Position numbers and translations under genes: made by a program | Notes under the pieces: generated by a model | Told to the model about the DNA's origin: nothing | The model's database searches: none | The model's input: only the letters and a program-made list of their open reading frames with translations | DNA from: Candidatus Stackebrandtia excrementipullorum | Lineage (GTDB): Bacteria; Actinomycetota; Actinomycetes; Mycobacteriales; Micromonosporaceae | Assembly: GCA_019113825.1 (NCBI GenBank) | Contig: DXGR01000102.1 | Location: forward strand, 16,970 to 80,969 | Reading direction: 5' to 3' | DNA length: 64,000 bases | Shown: piece by piece, positions 36,013 to 44,238 of the stretch | Layout of the letters: each line of letters starts with the position of its first letter | Numbering within the stretch: the first letter of the stretch is position 1

Positions 36013-36144
36013 GGCGTCATTCTGCTTGGTCGCCATGATCCGCGCACCGGCAGCCCCGAACTCGCCACCGCGAAGGCAGCCCACGGCTGCTTCTCCGCGA
36101 CGCCACACCGCTCAGGCGCCGCGACGCACGACAACGAATCCCAC

Positions 36145-36165
36145 TGCCTACCGAACTTGTAGGCA
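36145..36165. promoter_or_regulatory. palindrome upstream of nadE
   Basis: TGCCTAC and GTAGGCA are perfect inverted halves around a seven-base centre, about 130 bases before the nadE start. It is either an operator or part of the phn operon's 3' end. Confidence 0.4.
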
Positions 36166-36169
36166 AGGA

Positions 36170-36197
36170 AGCCGTTGGCGCCGCGACGCGAACGGCT
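36170..36197 (-). terminator. possible terminator of the phosphonate transporter operon
   Basis: AGCCGTT (36170-36176) pairs with AACGGCT (36191-36197), with inner GCG/CGC pairing, just past the phnE stop at 36211. Confidence 0.45.
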
Positions 36198-36210
36198 GAG
36201 CGGGCGCGAG

Positions 36211-37944
36211 TCAGCTTTTGGCTCCGGCGGTGCGTCGTAGCCAAATGGCTATCAGTTCGACGACCATGACTATGCCGAACAGCATCAGGGTGATCAGGCT
36301 GACCGTCCCGAACTCGCGGACGCGGGAGGCTTGAAGAAGGAAGTACCCGATGCCTCCGGCCCCGACGATGCCGAGCAATGTCGCCGAACGGATGTTGACG
36401 TCGAGTTGGTAGAGCAGATGGCCGATGACGGCGGGCATCGCCTGAGGCAGGGTTGCCGAGAAGAAGACCTGGGTCCGGGATGCTCCCGTGGCGCGGAGAG
36501 CCTGTTCCACTCCGGGATCGACTTCTTCGACGGAGTCTGCCACGAGTTTGCCGAACAGACCTATCGCACCGATGGCCAAAGCGAGGGTTCCCGCGACCTC
36601 GCCCAGTCCGATCATGACGACGAAAATGATCGCGAGGATGAGTTCGGGCACTCCGCGGACGCAGACGATGAACATGCGCAGCAGCTTGCCCAGCCACAGC
36701 CGGGGAGCGACGTTGCGAGCGGCCAGGGCTCCCACCGGCAACGCCAGAACCGCCCCCAAAGCAGTAGCTGCGAACGCCACTTTGATCGTGGTGAACAGCG
36801 CATCCATCAATTGTTCGGTGGGGACGCCGCCGGTGTTGGGAGGCCACAGGTTGAGGCTGCCGCCTCCAACGCCGAGATCGAAGATATCTCCGGCGACGAA
36901 GTCCAAGGAGGCTGCGACGATGACGACGGCCACACCCGCCGACACGAAACGGCGTAGCCGTGAGGGCGACAAGGGAACGCTCAGACGCACACCGTTTCCG
37001 ACGCGTGCTGGCGCCGGTTGTGGCGCTGCAGAAGCGGCTTTTCCGCGGTTGCGGACTCGGTGAACCAGTTTGACGATGCCGACCCGATGGTCGGTCGTGC
37101 CGGGAACCAGGATCGTTTTGCGGACGGCGCCCGAAATCAGCTCCATGACGATGCACAACACCAAAACGATGAGCGCGAGAGCGATACCTCGTGGAAAGTT
37201 CAGTGTTTCGATGGCGTTCTTGATTTCCTTGCCGATACCGGCGACCCCGACGAAACCAAGGAGAACCGAGATCCGCAGGTTGATGTCGAGGCGGTGCATG
37301 GCGGTGGCGACAAACGACGGCATGACCTGGGGAACGACACCGCTGACAAGCTGTTGCAGTCGACGGGCGCCGGTGGCCTTGATGGCGGTGCGCGGGCCTT
37401 CGTCGATTTGTTCGATGGCGTCGGCGTAGAGCTTCCCGATCATGCCGATGGAGTGAAGCCCCATCGCGAGGACCCCGGGGATGACGCCCAGGCCGATCAG
37501 TCGAATGAAGATGATCGCGAACACCAGGTCGGGGATGGCTCGCATGCTGACGATGAACGCACGCGATCCCATGCGGGTGAACCGGTTGTGAGTGGTGTTG
37601 CCGGCGGCCCAAAATGCCAGGGGAATGCTGAGCACCATCGACAACAGCGTCGCGGCGATCACGATCGCCAACGTCTGTCCGATCAAGAACACGGTCTCGG
37701 CCAGCGGCGGGAAGTCCAACGGGACGATGCGTTGGAGGAATGCCACGGCGTTGTCGAAGCTGTCGACGAGTGTCGCGAGGTTGATGCGCAGGTCGATCAA
37801 GGACCAGACGGCGAAACCGAGCATCGCGAGACCGACGACGGCGGCCGCGAGAGTCGAGATACGCGGCATCGACAGAGTGCGACGTTTTGTCTGTCGAACC
37901 CGTGGCGTCTCCACGGGCGCTTTAGGGGTGGTGAGTGTGTCCAT
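36211..37944 (-). CDS. phnE: phosphonate-type ABC permease, fused PhnE-PhnE
   Basis: A 577-residue protein holding two complete PhnE permease domains. Domain 1 (residues ~60-285) has FLIGQTLAIVIAATLLSMVLS and MRAIPDLVFAIIFIRLIGLG. Domain 2 (~330-570) has LFTTIKVAFAATALGAVLALP and VRGVPELILAIIFVVMIGLG. Each has its EAA-type loop for the ATPase. A linker rich in Ala/Pro joins them. PhnE normally is one ~270-residue chain that dimerises, so this is a natural fusion. It ends the phnD-phnC-phnE operon; the substrate could be phosphonate, phosphite or phosphate. Confidence 0.9.
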   Translation of the reverse strand: MDTLTTPKAPVETPRVRQTKRRTLSMPRISTLAAAVVGLAMLGFAVWSLIDLRINLATLVDSFDNAVAFLQRIVPLDFPPLAETVFLIGQTLAIVIAATLLSMVLSIPLAFWAAGNTTHNRFTRMGSRAFIVSMRAIPDLVFAIIFIRLIGLGVIPGVLAMGLHSIGMIGKLYADAIEQIDEGPRTAIKATGARRLQQLVSGVVPQVMPSFVATAMHRLDINLRISVLLGFVGVAGIGKEIKNAIETLNFPRGIALALIVLVLCIVMELISGAVRKTILVPGTTDHRVGIVKLVHRVRNRGKAASAAPQPAPARVGNGVRLSVPLSPSRLRRFVSAGVAVVIVAASLDFVAGDIFDLGVGGGSLNLWPPNTGGVPTEQLMDALFTTIKVAFAATALGAVLALPVGALAARNVAPRLWLGKLLRMFIVCVRGVPELILAIIFVVMIGLGEVAGTLALAIGAIGLFGKLVADSVEEVDPGVEQALRATGASRTQVFFSATLPQAMPAVIGHLLYQLDVNIRSATLLGIVGAGGIGYFLLQASRVREFGTVSLITLMLFGIVMVVELIAIWLRRTAGAKS

Positions 37945-37949
37945 CGTGA

Positions 37950-38762
37950 TCAGTCCGCCACCGCTTCGGCCACGTTCTCGGCGCCGACACGTGCATAGAT
38001 GGACATGGCCTCGGTGTGATCGATATCGGCCACCGGCTGGTCCATAACGACCCGGCCGGTGTGCAGACCGATGATGCGGTCACCCCAGGTCAACGCAAGG
38101 TCGACCTGATGGAGGCTGCACAGAACGGTCAGGTTCTCCTCGGTGGCGACTCGTTTGATCAGTTCCATGACCTGGTGCGACGACTCCGGGTCCAAAGAGG
38201 CGACGGGTTCGTCGGCCAGAAGAATCTCCGGCTTCTGCATCATGGCCCTCGCGATCGCGACGCGTTGCTGTTGCCCTCCGGAAAGGGTGCCGGCGCGTTG
38301 GAACGCACGGTCGCCAAGACCCACCCGGTCGAGTTGGGACAGCGCCTCCTCGCGCACACCACGCGGATAGGTGGGAAGCCCCAGACGAGGGCCGCGCAAC
38401 CGGGCCAGCGCTCCGGTGCACACGTTTTCCAGCACCGTGAGCGTCGGGACAAGGTGAAATTGTTGAAACACGAAACCGATGCGGCTTCGCAGTTGCCGTA
38501 GCGCCCGGGGGCGCGCGGAGGGAACGTCCACGCCGAGGACGTGAACGTTCCCCACAGTGGGCATCTGAAGCCCGTCCACATGCCGAAGCAGGGTGGACTT
38601 CCCGGAACCGGACAGCCCCAGTAGGACAACGACCTCGCCGGATCGCGCCGATAGTGACACGTCGTCGAGAGCGACGACGTCGGGATCGAATGTCTTGGTG
38701 ACACCGTCGAACCTGACGGCCTCCCCGGCGTTTCCCTTAAGGTTTTGGTCGTTGGAGCTCAC
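37950..38762 (-). CDS. phnC: phosphonate-type ABC transporter ATP-binding protein PhnC
   Basis: A 270-residue ABC ATPase. Walker A is GLSGSGKST near residue 50, the Q-loop VFQQFHLVP, the signature LSGGQQQRVAIARA, Walker B EILLADEPVASLDP and the switch His in CSLHQVDLAL. It energises the fused permease encoded five bases downstream. Complete and typical of PhnC. Confidence 0.93.
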   Translation of the reverse strand: MSSNDQNLKGNAGEAVRFDGVTKTFDPDVVALDDVSLSARSGEVVVLLGLSGSGKSTLLRHVDGLQMPTVGNVHVLGVDVPSARPRALRQLRSRIGFVFQQFHLVPTLTVLENVCTGALARLRGPRLGLPTYPRGVREEALSQLDRVGLGDRAFQRAGTLSGGQQQRVAIARAMMQKPEILLADEPVASLDPESSHQVMELIKRVATEENLTVLCSLHQVDLALTWGDRIIGLHTGRVVMDQPVADIDHTEAMSIYARVGAENVAEAVAD

Positions 38763-38797
38763 GTGAGAAGTCCTTGTGTCGGTGTGAGTGGGCCCGG

Positions 38798-39742
38798 TCA
38801 GGCGGCGTTGCAGGCCTCGGCCTGAGTGGCGTCGCAGACCGCGATCAGACTGTCGTAGTAGTTGTCCTCAACGGGCTGCCAACCCCAGATCCGTTGGTCG
38901 GTGAGGTCGCAGGCACCTTCTTCGCAAAAACCGTTGGCGACCAGGTGGTCCTGGTTGGCCTGATCGGCGAAGATTTGTGCGATCTGTTCACGGAGCTCGG
39001 TTTCGAGGCCGTTGTAAACGGTGATCGGCGGTTCGACGATGGTGTCGGACTTCCAGACGACCTCGAGTTCGCCTTCGGCGATGTCGCCCTTTTCGATCAA
39101 CGTGGAGTCGACCATGCTGTCCAGAGCGAATCCGGCGTCACAGTCTCCACTGGCCACCGCCAGTGCTGAGGCGTCGTGGCCCCCGGCCTGAACCTCTTCC
39201 CAGTCGCCCTTGTCGATTCCGGCGTCGAGCAACCCCTTCAGCGGATAGAGGTAACCGGAAGTGGAGCTCACGTCGACGAAACACAGCTTCTTGCCAGCGA
39301 AGTCTTCGATGGTTTCGATATCGGATCCGGCGGGAACCACACCGTAGGAGACGTACCCGGGTTCGACGCCCTTCTCCTTGACCATGGCACCCAATACCGA
39401 TACGTCGGAGCCGGTCTGTACCGCCTGGTAATAGGCCAGCGGACCGTACTGGGCAATATGGATCTTTCCGGTCCGCTGTCCCTCGATCACGGCGGCGTAA
39501 CTGGTCGCGGGCTGGAACTCCACGGGAATACCCAGCTCTTGTTCCAGCATGTCGATGAGGGGTGCGTAGGTGTTGCTCAGGTCCGTGCCCTCTTCGGCAG
39601 GCACACCGCTGATGACGAGCGTGTCGGGGGTGATCCCTCCTTCGCCGGAGGAGGGATCTGCGCTTTCGCCGCAGGCGGCCAGGGCCACCACGGCGGTTGC
39701 GGCAACCGCTGTCAACCGCAGTAGGCGGGTGCTTCGTTTCAT
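38798..39742 (-). CDS. phnD: phosphonate-type substrate-binding lipoprotein PhnD
   Basis: A 314-residue secreted lipoprotein with lipobox LAAC (Cys24). The PhnD/PtxB-like domain shows LVISGVPAEEG, the FQPATSYAAVIEGQRTGKIHIAQYGPLAY region and FVDVSSTSGYLYPLKGLLDAG. First gene of the operon; AAGGAG lies ten bases before ATG 39742. The upstream 176 bases are unusually AT-rich around 39853-39880 and probably carry the promoter. I could not find GTTCACC-type Pho boxes there. Confidence 0.92.
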   Translation of the reverse strand: MKRSTRLLRLTAVAATAVVALAACGESADPSSGEGGITPDTLVISGVPAEEGTDLSNTYAPLIDMLEQELGIPVEFQPATSYAAVIEGQRTGKIHIAQYGPLAYYQAVQTGSDVSVLGAMVKEKGVEPGYVSYGVVPAGSDIETIEDFAGKKLCFVDVSSTSGYLYPLKGLLDAGIDKGDWEEVQAGGHDASALAVASGDCDAGFALDSMVDSTLIEKGDIAEGELEVVWKSDTIVEPPITVYNGLETELREQIAQIFADQANQDHLVANGFCEEGACDLTDQRIWGWQPVEDNYYDSLIAVCDATQAEACNAA

Positions 39743-39918
39743 GTGCGGGGTCTCCTTGGGGCCGCGATGCCGCAGGCCGTCGGGGTGTGTGAGTGGAGCC
39801 GGCCGACACGGCGACGTCGAGAACGATCGGGTGTCGAGGCGAGTCGGAGGTTACCAAATATTCAGTTGTCGTTACGGTAAAGATCACCTGCTGCTTCGAC
39901 CGTCGGTCGCGGCGACCG

Positions 39919-40674
39919 TTAACTCACCAAGAGATACACACCGATGACCAATCCATAGCCGACGATGAACCCTCGCAGGATCGCTTGTGGGAGTCGGCGG
40001 GCCAGCTTGGCCCCAAGGAACCCTCCGACGACGGCCGTGGGAGCAAGAATGGCGACGCTCAGCCACGACACCGGTGCCGCCAGTCCGTACACCACGATCG
40101 CCACCAGGCCGACCACCGCGGACAGGACGTTTTTCAATGCCGAAACACGCGCCAACGTGTCGGGCAATACCAGCGCGAGACCGGCCACCAACATGACACC
40201 CAACGCGGCGCCGAAGTAGCCACCGTAAACGCATCCGACACCCACGAGCAGGTGGAGCATGACCGCCTGTCGCCGCGGACCGAGCGTGTGGGGCTGCCCG
40301 ACCAGGCCACGGATCCGTTTTTGAAACGCCAAGGTCAGGGCGGCCGCTATGACCAGGAACGGAACGACCGCCTCGAACGCCTCGGGCGGACTGAGCAGCA
40401 GCAGCGCGGTACCGAGTACGGTGCCGACGATCGCCGTCGGGACCAACCTCAACGTCCTTCGACGCTCACCGCGCAGATCTTGTCGGCTCCCGGCGACGGC
40501 GGCCAGATAACCGGGGCAGACGGCTATGGAGTTGGTCACGTTTGCGGCGACCGGAGGCAGCCCCGTGGCCAGCAACGCCGGGTATGTGATGAGCGAGCCG
40601 CCACCGGCCAAGGCGTTCACCGATCCGGCTGCCAGTCCGGCGACCAGCAGGAGGACGGTCGAGGTGAGGTCCAT
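39919..40674 (-). CDS. TSUP/TauE-SafE family permease
   Basis: A 251-residue membrane protein with about eight hydrophobic segments. The family repeat is visible as GLAAGSVNALAGGGSLITYPALLATGLPPVAANVTNS near residue 12 and GCVYGGYFGAALGVMLVAGL in the second half. These proteins export or import small sulfur or organic anions (sulfite, sulfoacetate and others). ATG 40674 has TAGTCT eight bases upstream. It is divergent from rnpB. Confidence 0.88.
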   Translation of the reverse strand: MDLTSTVLLLVAGLAAGSVNALAGGGSLITYPALLATGLPPVAANVTNSIAVCPGYLAAVAGSRQDLRGERRRTLRLVPTAIVGTVLGTALLLLSPPEAFEAVVPFLVIAAALTLAFQKRIRGLVGQPHTLGPRRQAVMLHLLVGVGCVYGGYFGAALGVMLVAGLALVLPDTLARVSALKNVLSAVVGLVAIVVYGLAAPVSWLSVAILAPTAVVGGFLGAKLARRLPQAILRGFIVGYGLVIGVYLLVS

Positions 40675-40682
40675 GGCCGAAC

Positions 40683-40688
40683 AGACTA
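40683..40688 (-). promoter_or_regulatory. -10 element for the TauE-type gene, overlapping the rnpB -10
   Basis: TAGTCT on the minus strand, eight bases before ATG 40674. Two bases are shared with the rnpB -10 on the other strand. Confidence 0.45.
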
Positions 40689-40692
40689 CGAT
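40687..40692 (+). promoter_or_regulatory. -10 element for rnpB
   Basis: TACGAT ends eight bases before the first base of helix P1, the right distance for transcription to begin at 40700. Confidence 0.55.
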
Positions 40693-40699
40693 TGACTGC

Positions 40700-41096
40700 G
40701 CGGACGAGTCAGCCAGGTGGTCGCGGCGGGGCGTATGCCACGTCGAGGAACGTCCGGACTCCACAGGGCGAGGTGGTTGCTAACGGCAACCCGGGGCGAC
40801 CCGCGGGACAGTGCCACAGAAAACAGACCGCCCACACCAGTGGGTAAGGGTGAAACGGTGGTGTAAGAGACCACCAGCGTCTTCGGTGACGGAGACGGCT
40901 TGGTAAACCCCACCCGGAGCAAGGTCAAGAGGAGCCTTCGGGCTCTGCGCGAACGTTGGAGGGCTGCCCGCCCGAGTTCGCGGGTAGACCGCTTGAGCGT
41001 GTCGGCGACGGCACGCCCAGATGGATGGCCACCGGCCGAGGCGGTGCGGTAACGCGCTTCGGTCACAGGATCCGGCGTATCGGCTGACTCGTCCGC
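40700..41096 (+). ncRNA. rnpB: RNase P RNA, bacterial type A
   Basis: The catalytic RNA of tRNA 5' processing. The 15-base 5' end (40700-40714) pairs perfectly with 41082-41096, forming helix P1. Internal hallmarks of actinobacterial RNase P RNA are in order: GAGGAACGTCCGGACTCCAC, CAGAAAACAGACCGCC, GGTAAGGGTGAAACGGTGG, GTAAGAGACCACCAGC, TAAACCCCACCCGGAGCAAG and the 3' AGATGGATGGCC. Length is 397 bases. Confidence 0.97.
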
Positions 41097-41332
41097 TCTC
41101 CCGCAGTCACGGGCACAGTTCCGTTGAGGAGTGTCGGGCAAAGCCTTGCGGCGCCGCCGATCGACCGTTTACGACAAACACCGGTTCGCAGCCGACATCC
41201 GGCGACCGCCGATCCCATGTCTCCGGTCCCACAAAAACCCCATTATGTGCACATTCGGGACGCTACGCGTCCTTCCGTTGCGACGGGAACGAAGCTAGGC
41301 TCCCATCTGTCGGCTGCGAAAGGATCCGCACG

Positions 41333-42586
41333 ATGCAGGTGAAGTTGGCCGTGGTGGGTGTCGGCGGTAGAGGACGCGCCTACGCCCGTTGGGCTTTGGA
41401 ACACCCGGAGATCGCCACCGTCGTCGCAGTCGCCGAACCGCGGCGTCACGTCAGGGAAGCCTTCGCCGATCTTCACGGTATCGACCCGCGCCACCGGTAC
41501 ACCGACTGGCGCGAGCTCCTTTCAGGGGGCCGCGTCGCGGATGCGGTCATGATCTGCACTCAGGACCGTCTGCACACCGAACCCGCGATCGCGTTCGCCG
41601 ACGACGGATGGCATGTGCTCCTGGAGAAACCGATGGCCCCCACCCCCGAGGAGTGCGAGCGGATCGTCGCCGCGGCTCACAGGGGAGGCGGGGTCTTCGC
41701 GGTATGTCATGTTCTGCGATATACGCCCTACACCAAGGCGCTCAAGCAGATCGTCGACTCCGGCGACATCGGAGACGTGGTCAGTGTCCAACACCTGGAG
41801 CCGGTGGGATACTGGCACTTCGCACACTCCTATGTGCGTGGTCCCTGGCGCAATGAGGCCGAATCCTCCCCCATGCTGCTGGCGAAGTCCTGTCACGACC
41901 TGGACTGGTTGAGGCACATCGTGGGTCGGCCGTTTCAACGCGTGTCCAGTTTCGGCGGACGGCGCCACTTTCGACCGGAGTCCGCACCGGAGGGTTCGGG
42001 AACCCGCTGCATCACCTGCACTGTGGAACCGACGTGCCCGTACTCGGCGAAACGCCTGTACTCGGAGGCCCTGCTCAACAAGACCTTCTCGGTCCATCAC
42101 GTTCTGGACGTTCTCGACGACCCCCACCTGGAAAAAGCGCTCCAGGACGGACCGTACGGCCAATGCGTTTACCACGCCGACAACGACGTCGTCGACCATC
42201 AGGTTGTCAACATGGAGTTCGCCGGCGGCATCACCGGCAGCTTCACCGTCACCGGATTCACGCCGTTCGAAGACCGCAAGACCCGCATATTCGGAAGCCA
42301 CGGAAGCATCGAAGGAGACGGCGAACAGGTCCGCGTCTACGACTTCCTGACCGAGAAGACCACGATCACGAAGGCCAAGACGACCGGAGTCGGGGCCGGT
42401 GCCGGACACGGAGGCGGTGACGCCGGCCTGGTCGAGGCATTTGTGCGCGCTGTAGCCGAAGAGGATCAATCGCTGGTGCTGTCGGGGCCGGACGAGTCGC
42501 TGGAGACGCACCTGGCGGTGTTCGCCGCCGAACGTGCGCGACTGGACGGCACCGTGGAGACGTTGACCACGAAACGATCGACCTGA
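41333..42586 (+). CDS. Gfo/Idh/MocA family oxidoreductase
   Basis: A 417-residue NAD(P)-dependent sugar-type dehydrogenase. N-terminal Rossmann fold VKLAVVGVGGRGRAYARWALEHP, then ADAVMICTQDRLHTEPA and the catalytic-lysine motif HVLLEKPMAPTPEE near residue 95. A Cys-rich insertion (CITCTVEPTCPYSAKRLY, near residue 230) is seen in a subset of the family. Substrate unknown. ATG 41333 has AAAGGA eight bases upstream; TAGGCT at 41296-41301 may be its -10. The longer open frame upstream overlaps rnpB and is rejected. Confidence 0.87.
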   Translation: MQVKLAVVGVGGRGRAYARWALEHPEIATVVAVAEPRRHVREAFADLHGIDPRHRYTDWRELLSGGRVADAVMICTQDRLHTEPAIAFADDGWHVLLEKPMAPTPEECERIVAAAHRGGGVFAVCHVLRYTPYTKALKQIVDSGDIGDVVSVQHLEPVGYWHFAHSYVRGPWRNEAESSPMLLAKSCHDLDWLRHIVGRPFQRVSSFGGRRHFRPESAPEGSGTRCITCTVEPTCPYSAKRLYSEALLNKTFSVHHVLDVLDDPHLEKALQDGPYGQCVYHADNDVVDHQVVNMEFAGGITGSFTVTGFTPFEDRKTRIFGSHGSIEGDGEQVRVYDFLTEKTTITKAKTTGVGAGAGHGGGDAGLVEAFVRAVAEEDQSLVLSGPDESLETHLAVFAAERARLDGTVETLTTKRST

Positions 42587-42597
42587 TCGTCTCCGCG

Positions 42598-43428
42598 TTA
42601 CCAGCGTCTCCCCGTCAACAGTTCGTAGGCCTCGACGTAACGATCCCGCGTGGCCGCCACTATCTCGGGAGGAACGGTCGGCGCGGGCTCGGTCTTGTCC
42701 CATCCGCTGGAGATCGCCCAGTCGCGAACGAACTGTTTGTCGAACGACGGCTGCGCTCCTCCGGGCCGCCACCGGTCACCGGGCCAAAACCTCGACGAAT
42801 CCGATGTCAACAGCTCGTCCCCCAACACCAGGTTTCCGCCGGCGTCGACACCGAACTCGAGCTTGGTGTCGGCGATGATGATGCCTCGCTCGGCGGCCAA
42901 CTCCGCCCCACGTCGGTACACCCGAAGGGTCGTCTCCCGAAGCCGAGCGGCGGTCTTTTCCCCCAGTTGCTCCACTACCTGCGTGTAGGTGATCGCCTCG
43001 TCGTGCTCACCGACGGGAGCCTTCGTGGTCGGAGTGAACAACGGCTCGGGTAGGCGGTCGCCGTCACGTAGTCCGTCCGGTAGCGCGATACCCGACACCA
43101 TCCCGTTACGGCGGTACTCCTCAAGACCGGACCCGGTCAGGTATCCACGTGCCACACATTCCACCGGCAGCATGTCCAGCCTGCGGCATCGCACCGCCCG
43201 GCCGGAGAACTTCGTCGGCACGTCCACCGCCGACAACACATGGTTCTCGACGACGTCCGACAGCTGCTCAAACCACCACAGACTGAGCGCGGTCAGGAGT
43301 GCGCCCTTGTCGGGTATCGGTGTCGGCAGCACCACGTCGAACACCGATACCCGGTCCGATGCGACAAGGATCACGTCGTCCCCGTCTTCGTACACGTCGC
43401 GGACCTTGCCCGAATGCAACAACTTCAC
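42598..43428 (-). CDS. purC: phosphoribosylaminoimidazole-succinocarboxamide synthase PurC
   Basis: A 276-residue SAICAR synthetase of purine synthesis, joining CAIR and aspartate. It shows LLHSGKVRDVYEDGDD at the N-terminus, SDRVSVFDVVLPTPIPDKG, VECVARGYLTGSG near residue 92, IIIADTKLEFGVD and LVLGDELLTSDSSRFW. Complete. The GTG 43428 start is 22 bases after the stop of the upstream membrane-protein gene. No purine riboswitch is seen; no other pur gene is in the window. Confidence 0.95.
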   Translation of the reverse strand: MKLLHSGKVRDVYEDGDDVILVASDRVSVFDVVLPTPIPDKGALLTALSLWWFEQLSDVVENHVLSAVDVPTKFSGRAVRCRRLDMLPVECVARGYLTGSGLEEYRRNGMVSGIALPDGLRDGDRLPEPLFTPTTKAPVGEHDEAITYTQVVEQLGEKTAARLRETTLRVYRRGAELAAERGIIIADTKLEFGVDAGGNLVLGDELLTSDSSRFWPGDRWRPGGAQPSFDKQFVRDWAISSGWDKTEPAPTVPPEIVAATRDRYVEAYELLTGRRW

Positions 43429-43450
43429 AGCGCCATTCGATCATGTCGCC

Positions 43451-44071
43451 TCAACGGGTGGAATCGGCGGCCCGCGGTGGTGCGGCAATTCGGCGACCCT
43501 GCGACGTCTCGTCTTCGACGTACCTGTTCGGGTCACGCAACACCGAGACCAGCCAGCTGACGGGCCAGATCGCAGCGATGATCACGACGCGCGCCAACCC
43601 AACCGTGAACATGATCAACGGTTCCGTTGCGGCCACGTCGTCGACCGCCCACACCACGACACCGGTGACCATCCATGCGATCACGTACGCCGCCAGGATC
43701 TGCAACCACGTCACCGTCTCGACCCGAACACGCGGCCAACCACCTGCCGGTGGTTTGATCGGCGGCGGTCCACCGACATAACGGTGGGCGTATTTCCGAT
43801 CCGCCCACCGCATGGTGCGGTGCCCGAACATCACCGAATAGGCGATATAGGCTACCGCCAGACCGTGCCTCAGCGACGCCTCGGAACCCGACCGTAGATC
43901 GACGACCGAGGCGGCCAGCAAGACCACGTCCAACAGCGGGACACAGACCAACAGGATCGTGGACAGGCGGCGACGTCGCCAGCGGTAACGCACCAGCAGG
44001 CCCGCCCCCAGCAGGACCCAGAACATGACCTCACACATGACGATGATCGCGATAAGCACCTTCGTCTCCAA
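43451..44071 (-). CDS. hypothetical integral membrane protein
   Basis: A 206-residue protein with about five hydrophobic segments (first VLIAIIVMCEVMFWVLLGAGLLV; last IMFTVGLARVVIIAAIWPVSWLV) and a basic/charged loop (MRWADRKYAHRYVGGPP). No family is recognised. TTG 44071 is the only start giving the first helix intact, and it is weak. It reads into purC with a 22-base gap and is divergent from the histidine kinase gene. Confidence 0.65.
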   Translation of the reverse strand: METKVLIAIIVMCEVMFWVLLGAGLLVRYRWRRRRLSTILLVCVPLLDVVLLAASVVDLRSGSEASLRHGLAVAYIAYSVMFGHRTMRWADRKYAHRYVGGPPPIKPPAGGWPRVRVETVTWLQILAAYVIAWMVTGVVVWAVDDVAATEPLIMFTVGLARVVIIAAIWPVSWLVSVLRDPNRYVEDETSQGRRIAAPPRAADSTR

Positions 44072-44238
44072 CCCCGGTGATACATCGTTTTACCTTGCCT
44101 CGGATGCCTTTCATTCTGGTGCCGAACCGGACGGGGCCGCCTCACCGTGACGAACGATCCCGGCTGCATCCTTTGATGTAGGACCAACTCGTCGTAGGGT
44201 GCCACCGGACGAGCGGACACGGGTGATTCGATGGAGCC

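Noticed and set aside
39743..39918. Pho box upstream of phnD
   Set aside because: No GTTCACC-type 11-base repeats were found; only AT-rich sequence and a weak TTACC/GGTAA repeat.
41021..41332. Long N-terminal extension of the Gfo/Idh/MocA gene
   Set aside because: It lies inside the 3' part of rnpB and in its flank; the Rossmann fold starts at ATG 41333 with a ribosome site.
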